This document shows positions 33,924-42,987 of a DNA stretch of 64,000 nt, piece after piece; position 1 is the stretch's first letter; each line of letters opens with the position of its first letter. A program made the translations under genes and the position numbers. The stretch is taken from positions 15,185 to 79,184 of the forward strand of contig CAYIYH010000007.1 of the NCBI GenBank assembly GCA_964367585.1. Reading direction: 5' to 3'. The DNA is from CAYJGJ01 sp964367585 (lineage in GTDB: Bacteria > Bacillota > Clostridia > Peptostreptococcales > Anaerovoracaceae). The notes beneath the pieces are model-generated. The model had not been told where the DNA came from and made no database searches. It saw nothing but the letters and a program-made list of their open reading frames with translations.

Positions 33924-35087
33924 ATGGAGTTAAAAATGAAAAAATCGATTTTATCAGTTATATTGTTATTCGTCCTCGGGTTGTCCTCTTGTGGCAATGC
34001 TGGCGCGAACTCCGAAATTAATGAGTGGCTTTCGGTGGCAAACTTCGATGCAGAGGAAACAAAAGACGAACTATACGAAAAAGCGAAGGAAGAAGACGTG
34101 TTAACGATTTACAGCGTTTCTACACGCATGATAGATGTTGCCGAAGCCTTCGAAGAGGAATACCCCGGACTACTTGTAGAGGTAAAGGATATGCGAGGTC
34201 CTCGCCTTATAGAAGAAACTAAAACTACAATCGACAATGGAGAATACGATTGCGATATTTTATTTTTGACCGATGTGAATGGAGTGCTTACTTCTGATTT
34301 TATTCCAAACGGCTATGCACATAAATATGTCCCTTACGATATTGCAGATTCTCTCATACCTTCCGGTGATAAAGAGGAACTTATGCCACTTTTTACCGAG
34401 GCAATTTTTGTCCACTATAATCCGACACTTTTCGAAGAACAACCTGTAAACAACTGGTGGGAGCTGACAGAGGAACGATGGAGAGGCAAGGTTTATGCCC
34501 CTAATCCAATGCAAAGTGTAACCACGCTTGCCATGTATAACATGTTTATAAAAAATAATGATTTAATGGAGCAGGCTTACAAGGAATGGAGCGGTGAGAA
34601 TTTTGTATCACAAAATGGAGAAAATGCCGCCGAAACATTCATACGTCTGCTTGTGGAAAACGGGTTGCACATAGTCAATTCCAGCGATGAGGTCTCAGAA
34701 GCCGTGGGACTCGATGGCGCCGATGATGCACTTGGACTTATGGTTTCAAGCAAACTAAGAATGAACAAAATAGGGTATGATTTGGAATTTGCGACAGGAG
34801 TAGCACCTTTTGACGGCGTGGCATCGTCGGTTAGTATTATGATAGCAGGCGGAGCAAAAAATATAAACACAGCAAAATTATTTGTTAGGTTTATTTTCGG
34901 GGAAACAGACGGAACGGGCGAGGGATACTTGCCATATTTACAAGCCGGAGCATGGTCTATGCGTAAAGATGTAAAAAGTGAAGAGGAAAGAGATTTGCAA
35001 GACTTAAATCTCATTTACTCAGACGAAGGGTATACTTATGAAAATCAGGATGGATTCAACGAATTTTGGGCTGAGTTATTAGAGTAA
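33924..35087 (+). CDS. ABC-type substrate-binding lipoprotein (AfuA/iron or sugar-phosphate type)
   Basis: A 387-residue lipoprotein with lipobox LSSC (Cys23). Recognisable are VLTIYSVSTRMIDVAEAFEE, CDILFLTDVNGV, EAIFVHYNPTLFEEQPVNNW, RWRGKVYAPNP, and VSIMIAGGAKNINTAKLFVR, as in AfuA/FbpA-type binding proteins for iron, polyamines or hexose phosphates. It is the second binding protein after the kinase and again has no transporter. In Staphylococcus aureus HptA, a related protein, works with a histidine kinase and an AraC-type regulator. Two starts, ATG 33924 and 33936, each have a fitting ribosome site; the second gives a cleaner signal peptide. Confidence 0.82.
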   Translation: MELKMKKSILSVILLFVLGLSSCGNAGANSEINEWLSVANFDAEETKDELYEKAKEEDVLTIYSVSTRMIDVAEAFEEEYPGLLVEVKDMRGPRLIEETKTTIDNGEYDCDILFLTDVNGVLTSDFIPNGYAHKYVPYDIADSLIPSGDKEELMPLFTEAIFVHYNPTLFEEQPVNNWWELTEERWRGKVYAPNPMQSVTTLAMYNMFIKNNDLMEQAYKEWSGENFVSQNGENAAETFIRLLVENGLHIVNSSDEVSEAVGLDGADDALGLMVSSKLRMNKIGYDLEFATGVAPFDGVASSVSIMIAGGAKNINTAKLFVRFIFGETDGTGEGYLPYLQAGAWSMRKDVKSEEERDLQDLNLIYSDEGYTYENQDGFNEFWAELLE

Positions 35088-35205
35088 AATATAATTCATA
35101 TATTGAGCGAATAATCTCAGAGATATGATAGAATGCTTTCACAAGTGACTTTTTCACACACTCGATATTTGAATACCAAATTATCTCCCCTAATCGTCAT
35201 TTAAT

Positions 35206-36285
35206 TCACACTCTCTCAGCTATTCTATCACCCATCTCGCTGCAAGAAACTTTTGTAAATGATTCGTTATTTTCTCCTTGTAATAAGTCAAATGTCCTAT
35301 ACCCATCTTCAAGAGTTTTATTTATTGCTTCTTCGATAGCATCTGCCGCATCATGTTCAGATAAGGAATCTCTAAGCATCATAGCACAGGACAAAATACT
35401 AGCTATTGGATTTGCGATGTTTTTGCCTGCAATATCAGGAGCAGAACCATGTATAGGCTCGTAAAGACCACGAGTGCCTTCGCCCATAGATGACGAAGCC
35501 AAAATCCCTATTGAACCCGTAACTTGTGCTGCCTCGTCCGACAATATATCTCCAAATATATTATTAGCAAGCACCACATCGAATTGAGATGGATTTTTGA
35601 CAAGCTGCATAGCAGCATTGTCTACCAACATGTTTGACTGTTCTACTTCGGGATATTCTTTTGACATCGATTCTACGATTTCTCGCCATAGTCTTGAATT
35701 TTCTAGCACGTTTGCCTTGTCGATACTGATTAAATTCTTCTTGCGTCGCATCGCAAACTCGTATGCTACCCTTGTGATTCGCTTTACTTCAGAAACAGTG
35801 TACGCATCTGTATCATATGCCTCCACTTCACCATTTTTTTCTCTTCGCCCTCTTTCACCAAAGTAAATGCCACCTGTAAGTTCTCTGACAAAAACCATAT
35901 CTATGCCATCACCTATGACACTATCTTTAAGCGGACATGCTTCTTTCAGTGCATCAAACAATTTTGCCGGACGTATATTTGCAAATAACTCTAATTCTTT
36001 TCTAATTCGAAGGAGCCCCTTTTCAGGACGCACCTCAGGTGGCAAATTGTCCCATTTAGGGCCACCTACTGCACCAAGAATTATCGCATCACTTTTTTTA
36101 CACACCGCAATAGTTTCTTGAGGAAGTGGGTCATTTGTTTTATCGTATGCAATACCGCCGATGTCAGCTTCAATAAAGTTGAATCCAATATCAAATTTTT
36201 GCGCAACTTTATTTATTACTTTTATTGACTCATTTACAACATCGGGGCCTATCCCGTCTCCTTTTAATACTGCTATATTATACAT
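35206..36285 (-). CDS. leuB: 3-isopropylmalate dehydrogenase
   Basis: Third step of leucine synthesis, oxidising 3-isopropylmalate with NAD. The 359-residue protein has the start VLKGDGIGPDVV, GAVGGPKWDNL, RELTGGIYFGERGR, ANVLENSRLWRE, VLANNIFGDILSDEAAQVTG, and GSAPDIAGKNIANPIA. Length is normal. It is the last gene of the ilv-leu block. The gap to the convergent binding-protein gene (118 bases) shows no clear terminator. Confidence 0.97.
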   Translation of the reverse strand: MYNIAVLKGDGIGPDVVNESIKVINKVAQKFDIGFNFIEADIGGIAYDKTNDPLPQETIAVCKKSDAIILGAVGGPKWDNLPPEVRPEKGLLRIRKELELFANIRPAKLFDALKEACPLKDSVIGDGIDMVFVRELTGGIYFGERGRREKNGEVEAYDTDAYTVSEVKRITRVAYEFAMRRKKNLISIDKANVLENSRLWREIVESMSKEYPEVEQSNMLVDNAAMQLVKNPSQFDVVLANNIFGDILSDEAAQVTGSIGILASSSMGEGTRGLYEPIHGSAPDIAGKNIANPIASILSCAMMLRDSLSEHDAADAIEEAINKTLEDGYRTFDLLQGENNESFTKVSCSEMGDRIAERV

Positions 36286-36321
36286 CTATATTCCTCCAAT
36301 TATTTATACGTAATCCTGCAC

Positions 36322-36355
36322 TGATAATATATATTTTTCAAAATATATATTATCA
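36322..36355 (-). repeat. perfect 16-bp AT-rich inverted repeat between leuD and leuB
   Basis: TGATAATATATATTTT and AAAATATATATTATCA flank a 2-base centre. In RNA it makes a long AU hairpin between two cotranscribed genes; no T-run follows on the minus strand. Confidence 0.6.
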
Positions 36356-36391
36356 TGTAGCGTTCGAGTGAAACCTTTGCGTCGCAAGTAC

Positions 36392-36877
36392 TTATATCCT
36401 TTTATCTTTGATTGCACGCAATAATCCACCACTGTCTACGATTCGCTGTATCTCCGGCGGAAATGGTGTAATATTGTACTGCAAGTTTTTATTTACTATC
36501 TTTAGGATACCTGCAACTAGATCAAACTCGATAATATCTCCTTCAGACACCGAATCTACAAACTCGGGACATTCAACGATAGCAAGCCCAATATTTATAG
36601 AATTTCTATAAAATATCCTTGCAAAAGTTTTTGCAACTACCAGATCGATTCCACTTGCTTTAATTGCAATTGGAGCGTGTTCTCTCGAAGATCCACATCC
36701 AAAGTTTTTGCCACCAACCATCACATCGCCTGCTTTTACACGACCAGCGAATGTGTCGTCTATATCTATCATGCAATATTTTTTTAATATATCAGGATCT
36801 GATGTGTTTAAATATCTCGCCGGGATTATCACATCTGTATCAATATTATCTCCATATATTATAGCTGTTCTTTGCAT
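36392..36877 (-). CDS. leuD: 3-isopropylmalate dehydratase small subunit
   Basis: Small (swivel) subunit of isopropylmalate isomerase, partner of LeuC. The 161-residue protein shows GDNIDTDVIIPARYL, GGKNFGCGSSREHAPIAIKA, and FARIFYRNSINIGL, the substrate-binding loop of the short archaeal/clostridial type. Placed 20 bases after leuC on the same strand. Confidence 0.96.
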   Translation of the reverse strand: MQRTAIIYGDNIDTDVIIPARYLNTSDPDILKKYCMIDIDDTFAGRVKAGDVMVGGKNFGCGSSREHAPIAIKASGIDLVVAKTFARIFYRNSINIGLAIVECPEFVDSVSEGDIIEFDLVAGILKIVNKNLQYNITPFPPEIQRIVDSGGLLRAIKDKRI

Positions 36878-36897
36878 CTTTTTATCCCTTTCCCTTT

Positions 36898-38154
36898 TTA
36901 TTTTCTCGGATCACTCAATTTACCCTCTATAGCACTCCTAGCAGCCACACTCGGACTTGCAAGATAGACTTCAGAATCTATGTGCCCCATCCTGCCTATA
37001 AAGTTTCTGTTGGTTGTAGCAACACACTTCTCACCTGCAGCAAGTATACCCGAGTGACCACCCAAACAAGGACCACAAGTAGGAGTAGATACGACCGCAC
37101 CTGCCTCAATAAAAGCTTTCAAATATCCTTTTTCCATTGCCTCAAGATATATTTTTTGAGTTGCAGGGAAAATAATGCATCGAACATCACGATGAACTTT
37201 TTTACCTTTCAGTATTTTATACGCAGCCTCCATGTCAGACAATCTACCATTTGTACACGATCCAATTACAACTTGGTCTATCTTAATATCGCCAAATTCG
37301 CTAGGTTTTTTTGTGTTCTCCGGCAAATGAGGAAAAGAAACTGTCGGTTCTAGTTTTGATAAATCTATTTTAATTACTCTTACATATTGAGCGTCTTCAT
37401 CTGCTGAAAAAACTTCATATGTGAGATTTTTTTCATCCATAAACTCTCTTGTCAATTCATCTACAGGAAAAATACCATTTTTAGCACCTGCCTCTATTGC
37501 CATATTTGCTATGCAAAATCTGTCGTCCATAGTTAAGTTTTTGATACCTTCACCAGTGAATTCCAATGATTGATAAAGTGCTCCATCTACTCCAATTTCA
37601 CCGATAAGATGCAATATAACATCTTTTCCAGAAACGAATTCGTTTGAAAAAACACCCGTTATTTCGACACTGATTGCTTCGGGAATCTTAAACCATGCCC
37701 TACCACTCGCCATGCCCGCTGCCATATCCGTAGACCCAACACCTGTCGAAAAAGCTCCAAGCGCTCCATACGTACATGTATGTGAATCTGCACCGATTAT
37801 TACATCACCAGCCTTAACGAGTCCCTTTTCGGGAAGAAGGCTATGCTCTACCCCCATGTCTCCTACATCATAGAAATTAACGATATCTTTTTCTCTTGCA
37901 AATTCTCTGCATGTTTTACACTGTTCAGCAGCAGCGATATCCTTATTGGGGGCAAAATGGTCCATGACCAAAGAAACCTTATTTATGTCAAACACTTTAT
38001 CGAATCCTGCTTTTTTGAATTCTTTGATAGCAACCGGTCCGGTAATATCATTGGCAAGTACCATGGAGAGGTTAGCCATAACGAGTTGGCCCGCCTTAAC
38101 TTCGTCCATTCCTGCTGCTTTTGCTAATATTTTTTGAGTCATAGTCATTGCCAT
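36898..38154 (-). CDS. leuC: 3-isopropylmalate dehydratase large subunit
   Basis: Aconitase-family subunit carrying the [4Fe-4S] cluster that interconverts 2- and 3-isopropylmalate. The 418 residues match the short type. Cluster ligands lie in VIGSCTNGRLSDME and PTCGPCLGGHSG; substrate motifs include VMDHFAPNKD and GADSHTCTYGALGAFSTGVG. It pairs with leuD immediately after. Confidence 0.97.
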   Translation of the reverse strand: MAMTMTQKILAKAAGMDEVKAGQLVMANLSMVLANDITGPVAIKEFKKAGFDKVFDINKVSLVMDHFAPNKDIAAAEQCKTCREFAREKDIVNFYDVGDMGVEHSLLPEKGLVKAGDVIIGADSHTCTYGALGAFSTGVGSTDMAAGMASGRAWFKIPEAISVEITGVFSNEFVSGKDVILHLIGEIGVDGALYQSLEFTGEGIKNLTMDDRFCIANMAIEAGAKNGIFPVDELTREFMDEKNLTYEVFSADEDAQYVRVIKIDLSKLEPTVSFPHLPENTKKPSEFGDIKIDQVVIGSCTNGRLSDMEAAYKILKGKKVHRDVRCIIFPATQKIYLEAMEKGYLKAFIEAGAVVSTPTCGPCLGGHSGILAAGEKCVATTNRNFIGRMGHIDSEVYLASPSVAARSAIEGKLSDPRK

Positions 38155-38189
38155 TTTGTATACTCCTTTAAATTCAATTTAGTTACTCA

Positions 38190-39695
38190 CTACGATAAAA
38201 TTTTGTTCACTCCGTTTAGATATGCTTTAATGCTCGATTCTACAATGTCTGTCGATACGCCTCTGCCTGTATAAATGTTATCACCGTCCAAGGTAAGTTT
38301 TAAAGTTACCTCTCCTAACGCATCTTCTCCGCCTGTAGTTGCTACTATTCTATAATCCATTAGTTTGAATTCTTTTTTCGTTATTTTATTTATAGCTTTG
38401 AAAGACGAATCGACAGGGCCATCTCCTATAGCTACTTTTTCTATAATCTTATCTTCGCTATTTTTTAGTTTTACATTCGCAGTAGATGTTATGGTGTTTC
38501 CGGTATTAATTACAAAGCTAACTAATTGATATTCACCAATTTCCTTATGTTCGTTATTATTTAATAAAGCAATAATATCACTGTCTGTTACTGTTTTCTT
38601 TTTATCTGCCAAATCTTTAAACATCTTGAAGAGATCATCGATTTCTTCTTTTGGCAAATCGTAGCCTAAACTCTTTAGTCTGTCTGTAAAAGCATGTCTT
38701 CCACTATGTTTACCAAGAACCATCTGATTAGGAAGGATTCCAATGTCTTCAGGTTTCATTATTTCATAAGTTTCTGGATGTGAAAGCATTCCATGTTGAT
38801 GGATTCCGGATTCGTGGGCAAATGCATTCGCCCCAATTATTGCTTTGTTACAAGGAATTGGAACTCCTGTGATATTAGAAACAAGTTTTGAAGTTTTGTA
38901 TATTTGCGTCGTGTCTATGTTAGTGGTTACACCAAAACTGTCACTCCGTGTCTTTAATGCCATGACGATTTCTTCCATCGAAGCATTACCAGCTCTTTCT
39001 CCGATTCCATTTACCGTACACTCTATCTGCCTAGCTCCCGCCTCGACGCCTGCTAATGAGTTTGCGACTCCTAGTCCTAAATCATCGTGATTATGAACAG
39101 AAACGATTGCTTCACCTATATTAGGCACGTGTTTCATCAAGTAAGAAATATAATCATATATTTCGTTTGGTGTTCTATAACCAACTGTATCAGGGATATT
39201 AACTACACTTGCACCACTTTTAATTGCAATTTCTATGACTTTTGCTAAGAATTCTTTGTCACTTCTCATAGCGTCTTCGGCAGAAAACTCAATATTCGGG
39301 CATAAACTTCGAGCATACTTGACACTTTCTTGAACATGCTCTAGAACTCTTTCTGGAGACATCTTTAATTTGTATTCCATATGAATAGGGCTAGTAGCAA
39401 TAAAAGTATGTATAAGCGGTGATTCTGCTCTTTTTACAGCATTATATGCGGTTTCAATATCTTTTTGATTGGCTCTCGAGAGAGAAGCAACTTGCACATT
39501 TTTTACAGCTTTTGCGATTTCACTTACAGATTCAAAATCCATTGGTGAAGCAATAGCAAATCCCGCCTCGATAACATCGACATTCATTTTTTCTAACTGC
39601 TTGGCAATCTCAATTTTTTCACTGAGATTCATACTGCATCCGGGAGCTTGCTCTCCATCTCTTAATGTAGTATCAAAAATTCTAACCTTATCCAT
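38190..39695 (-). CDS. leuA: 2-isopropylmalate synthase
   Basis: Commits 2-ketoisovalerate to leucine with acetyl-CoA. The 501-residue protein has the DRE-TIM barrel motifs (TTLRDGEQAPGCSMN, then VSVHNHDDLGLGVAN and VNGIGERAGNASMEE) and GANAFAHESGIHQHGM. The C-terminal regulatory domain (from about residue 390) ends with GGEDALGEVTLKLTLDGD and GRGVSTDIVESSIKAYLNG, the leucine feedback site. It follows ilvD by 78 bases in the same direction. Confidence 0.97.
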   Translation of the reverse strand: MDKVRIFDTTLRDGEQAPGCSMNLSEKIEIAKQLEKMNVDVIEAGFAIASPMDFESVSEIAKAVKNVQVASLSRANQKDIETAYNAVKRAESPLIHTFIATSPIHMEYKLKMSPERVLEHVQESVKYARSLCPNIEFSAEDAMRSDKEFLAKVIEIAIKSGASVVNIPDTVGYRTPNEIYDYISYLMKHVPNIGEAIVSVHNHDDLGLGVANSLAGVEAGARQIECTVNGIGERAGNASMEEIVMALKTRSDSFGVTTNIDTTQIYKTSKLVSNITGVPIPCNKAIIGANAFAHESGIHQHGMLSHPETYEIMKPEDIGILPNQMVLGKHSGRHAFTDRLKSLGYDLPKEEIDDLFKMFKDLADKKKTVTDSDIIALLNNNEHKEIGEYQLVSFVINTGNTITSTANVKLKNSEDKIIEKVAIGDGPVDSSFKAINKITKKEFKLMDYRIVATTGGEDALGEVTLKLTLDGDNIYTGRGVSTDIVESSIKAYLNGVNKILS

Positions 39696-39773
39696 TATAT
39701 TCCTTTTTAACCCTTTCTCTTACACAAAGCATTGCCTATGCAATATAGAAAAAAACGCTCAAACTATACCAAA

Positions 39774-41408
39774 CTAGCTAATAACTGCACCACTGCTCGC
39801 AGAAGAAACATTTTTTGAATATCTCTTTAAGTAGCCACTAACATTATCTTTTTTCTTGATTTGCATTTCAGATTTTCGCTTCTCAATTTCGTCTTTATCT
39901 ACAAGCAACTCGATAGAATAATTATTAATATCGATAGCGATCTTGTCTCCGTCTTTAACATATGCTATGAGTCCACCTGCCGCAGCCTCTGGAGAAATAT
40001 GTCCGATCGCAGCACCCCTTGTAGCACCGGAGAATCTTCCGTCGGTAATTAAGGCTACTTCACTATCAAGTCCCATTCCTGCAATTGCAGAAGTAGGCGA
40101 CAGCATCTCTCTCATCCCTGGACCACCAGCAGGGCCTTCATATCGAATTACCACGACATTTCCGGCTTTTATTTCTCCACCAAATATTCCTTCAATAGCA
40201 TCTTCTTCACTATCATACACTTTGGCAGTCCCTGTAAATTTTAACATCTCAGGTTTTACAGCACTTCTTTTTACGACACCACCGTCTGCGGCAATGTTTC
40301 CAAACAATGCCGCTAAACCACCCGTCTTGCTGTATTCTTTTATAACATCGTTTTCTTTGGATGTAACATCCTTCAAGTTTTCTTTGACAGTGGAACCCGT
40401 AACTGTCATGCATTCACCATGAAGAAGATTTTCAATTTTTTTCATGACGGCATATACTCCACCCGCCTTATTCAAATCTTGCATATGATGAGGTCCAGCA
40501 GGTGCCAATCTACATACATTCGGAGTTTTTTCGCTGATTTCATTTACTTTTGATAATGGAATTTTTATTCCCATTTCGTTTGCAATTGCAGGCAAATGCA
40601 GTATTGAATTAGTAGAACAACCCAGTGCCATATCGACAGTTAGAGCATTTTCAAAGGCTTTTTCCGTCATTATGTCAGATGGTCTGATATTGGATTTAAG
40701 TAAATTCATTACTTGTATTCCAGCATTTTTTGCAAGCCATAAACGATTAGCATATACTGCAGGAATGGTTCCATTCCCATCCAGTGCCATTCCAATAGCT
40801 TCGCTGAGGCAATTCATCGAGTTAGCTGTAAACATACCAGAACATGAACCACAACTAGGACACGATGTTTCCTCTACTTCTTTTAGTTCTTCCTCAGTGA
40901 TTTTACCGGCCTTAACTTTTCCTACTGCCTCAAATATAGTATTAAGATCCCTTCCCTCTAGCGAGAGCATAGGCCCTCCTGAGACAAAGATAGATGGCAA
41001 GTTAAGCCGTGCAGCTGCCATAAGCATAGCCGGAACAATCTTGTCACAGTTCGGTATAAAAACCAAAGCATCAAAGCAATGTGCCCTAACCATACACTCG
41101 ATAGTATCGGTAATAAGTTCTCTAGACGACAAAGAATATCTCATCCCATCATGCCCCATAGCAAGTCCGTCACAAACACCTATAGTGTTAAATTCCATAG
41201 GTGTTCCGCCTGCCATAAGTACGCCATCTTTGACTGCCCTTGCAATGGTTTGCAAATGTATATGACCTGGCACGACTTCATTAAATGAATTTACAATTCC
41301 TATTAGAGGTCGCCCGAGAGACTCGTCTGTATATCCCATCGCCTTTAGGAGTCCTCTTTTTGGCGCATTTTCTGCGCCCTGTGTCATTTTTTCACTGTTA
41401 TGTTTCAT
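39774..41408 (-). CDS. ilvD: dihydroxy-acid dehydratase
   Basis: Fe-S dehydratase giving the 2-keto acid precursors of valine and isoleucine. The 544-residue protein has cluster cysteines in FIPNCDKIVPAMLM and TSCPSCGSCSGMFTANSMN, plus GCSTNSILHLPAIA, EGPAGGPGMREML and DGRFSGATRGAAIGHISPEA. Length is slightly short of the usual 555 but complete at both ends. It belongs to the ilv-leu block. Confidence 0.97.
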   Translation of the reverse strand: MKHNSEKMTQGAENAPKRGLLKAMGYTDESLGRPLIGIVNSFNEVVPGHIHLQTIARAVKDGVLMAGGTPMEFNTIGVCDGLAMGHDGMRYSLSSRELITDTIECMVRAHCFDALVFIPNCDKIVPAMLMAAARLNLPSIFVSGGPMLSLEGRDLNTIFEAVGKVKAGKITEEELKEVEETSCPSCGSCSGMFTANSMNCLSEAIGMALDGNGTIPAVYANRLWLAKNAGIQVMNLLKSNIRPSDIMTEKAFENALTVDMALGCSTNSILHLPAIANEMGIKIPLSKVNEISEKTPNVCRLAPAGPHHMQDLNKAGGVYAVMKKIENLLHGECMTVTGSTVKENLKDVTSKENDVIKEYSKTGGLAALFGNIAADGGVVKRSAVKPEMLKFTGTAKVYDSEEDAIEGIFGGEIKAGNVVVIRYEGPAGGPGMREMLSPTSAIAGMGLDSEVALITDGRFSGATRGAAIGHISPEAAAGGLIAYVKDGDKIAIDINNYSIELLVDKDEIEKRKSEMQIKKKDNVSGYLKRYSKNVSSASSGAVIS

Positions 41409-41447
41409 TTTATTATCCTTTTTTTATCAGTGCAGATCAGTTCAAAA

Positions 41448-41467
41448 CAGTACAGTGTACTGTACTG
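41448..41467. repeat. palindrome between ilvD and ilvC
   Basis: CAGTACAGT and ACTGTACTG flank a GT centre. It is a dyad in the 108-base gap between two operon genes. No T-run follows; it may be an operator-like site or an RNA hairpin. Confidence 0.4.
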
Positions 41468-41516
41468 CAGGTATGTTCAACTCGCCGTTCCACCAATGTA
41501 CTTTTTGCTGAAATTA

Positions 41517-42509
41517 CTATTTATCGGACCAGCTCATTTTTTCTCTAAGCGCTTTTCCTACTGTTTCGATTTGTAGTTCGCTTTCTTTTTTACGTCTATC
41601 TGCAAATGTTGGTCTGTCTTTTTCATTTTCTTCAACCCAAGCCTTTGCAAATGTTCCGTCTTGAATTTCCGCGAGCACTTTTTTCATTTCTTTTTTAGTT
41701 TCATCAGTGATGATTCTGTCACCAATAGCATAATCACCATACTCTGCTGTATCAGAAATAGAATATCTCATGTAAGATAAACCGCCTTGAACAACTAAAT
41801 CAATAATAAGTTTCATCTCATGAACGCATTCGAAGTATGCGCTTTCAGGTTGATATCCTGCTTCTACCAAAGTTTCAAACCCCGCTTTCATGAGGGCAGA
41901 AACACCACCGCATAACACTGCTTGCTCACCAAAAAGATCTGTTTCGGTTTCTTCTTTGAAAGTAGTTTCTAAAATACCACCTCTTCCACCGCCTACTCCA
42001 CTAGCATATGCTAATGCAAGTTCTTTTGTGTTTCCGGTCGCATCGTTTTGAACGGCAATCAAGCAAGGAACACCTCTTCCTTCTTGATACTGACTTCTTA
42101 CTGTATGACCAGGTCCTTTAGGAGCTATCATCATAATGTTTACATCGGCAGGAGGTTGAATTCTATCGAAGTGAATGTTAAATCCGTGTGCAAATGCAAC
42201 AGTCATTCCTTTTTCTAGATTCTCTTTAATTCCATTTTCGTAAATGTCTTTCATCTTTTCATCATTTACTAATATCATGACAATATCAGCCTTTTTCGTT
42301 GCTTCATCAGTGTTAAATACTTCAAATCCATCTTTTTTTGCAACTTCCGCGCTTTTTGAACCGGAATACAATCCGATAACAACATTAAGTCCACTGTCTC
42401 TTAAGTTTTGTGCATGTGCATGTCCTTGCGACCCGTAACCGATAATTGCAATTGTTTTGTCCTTTAGAAGATCTAAATTACAATCTTTGTCATAATACAT
42501 TTTACTCAT
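41517..42509 (-). CDS. ilvC: ketol-acid reductoisomerase
   Basis: Isomerises and reduces acetolactate or acetohydroxybutyrate with NADPH. The 330-residue class I enzyme has the Rossmann motif IIGYGSQGHAHAQNLRDSG, PKGPGHTVRSQYQEGRGVP, the Mg-binding ETDLFGEQAVLCGGV, and GGLSYMRYSISDTAEYGDY. The beta2-alphaB loop (LYSGSKSAEVAKKDG) ends in SKS, compatible with NADPH. It follows ilvN by 177 bases in which I see no further gene. Confidence 0.97.
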   Translation of the reverse strand: MSKMYYDKDCNLDLLKDKTIAIIGYGSQGHAHAQNLRDSGLNVVIGLYSGSKSAEVAKKDGFEVFNTDEATKKADIVMILVNDEKMKDIYENGIKENLEKGMTVAFAHGFNIHFDRIQPPADVNIMMIAPKGPGHTVRSQYQEGRGVPCLIAVQNDATGNTKELALAYASGVGGGRGGILETTFKEETETDLFGEQAVLCGGVSALMKAGFETLVEAGYQPESAYFECVHEMKLIIDLVVQGGLSYMRYSISDTAEYGDYAIGDRIITDETKKEMKKVLAEIQDGTFAKAWVEENEKDRPTFADRRKKESELQIETVGKALREKMSWSDK

Positions 42510-42686
42510 TTTTTTTCCTCTTTTCTTTTTTTTATTTTAAATACTATTTATAATATAATAATTATATACATACTCGATTCGATTATTCTTCTTCCTTTTA
42601 AACGAATCTCTTGTCTCTTCCATATCTATCTACATCTTTATTGTAGCTCTTGTATGGCAACCTGGATTATTCCTTTCCTAGCTTCT

Positions 42687-42971
42687 CTAGGATACATCTA
42701 CTTGTTTTACTTGTATGACCTCAAAAAGTTTTTCGATTTGATGTATCATCTGTTTGCGAGTATTTTCATCCGCCTCCGAGACTATTATCATCTTGGATAT
42801 GTCTTTGTTTTCCGTAGGATTTACATTTAAACTATGAATATTAAATCCCCTGCGGGCATATAGCCCTGTTATCCTATTCAACACTCCATATTGATTAGAG
42901 ACTATTAATTCTAGTGTTAGTTTTTCCATTTGTATTTTCGCACTACATGGCCGAGATAAGTATCCTAGCAT
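42687..42971 (-). CDS. ilvN: acetolactate synthase small (regulatory) subunit, short form
   Basis: ACT-domain regulatory subunit of acetohydroxyacid synthase, binding the feedback inhibitor valine. LTLELIVSNQYGVLNRITGL and YARRGFNIHSLNVNPTENKD match the N-terminal ACT domain; the C-terminal domain of long IlvN/IlvH is missing, as in short E. coli IlvN-type forms. ATG 42971 is about 10 bases after AAGGAGG and gives 94 residues; ATG 42929 (MEKLTLELIV) is the usual family start but has no good site. It follows ilvB by 16 bases. Confidence 0.88.
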   Translation of the reverse strand: MLGYLSRPCSAKIQMEKLTLELIVSNQYGVLNRITGLYARRGFNIHSLNVNPTENKDISKMIIVSEADENTRKQMIHQIEKLFEVIQVKQVDVS

Positions 42972-42987
42972 GTTCGTGCACTCCTCC

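Noticed and set aside
40672..41265. A 197-codon open frame antisense to ilvD
   Set aside because: It lies wholly within a highly conserved enzyme gene, is Ser/Ile/Pro-rich as expected from antisense of such a gene, and has no ribosome site.
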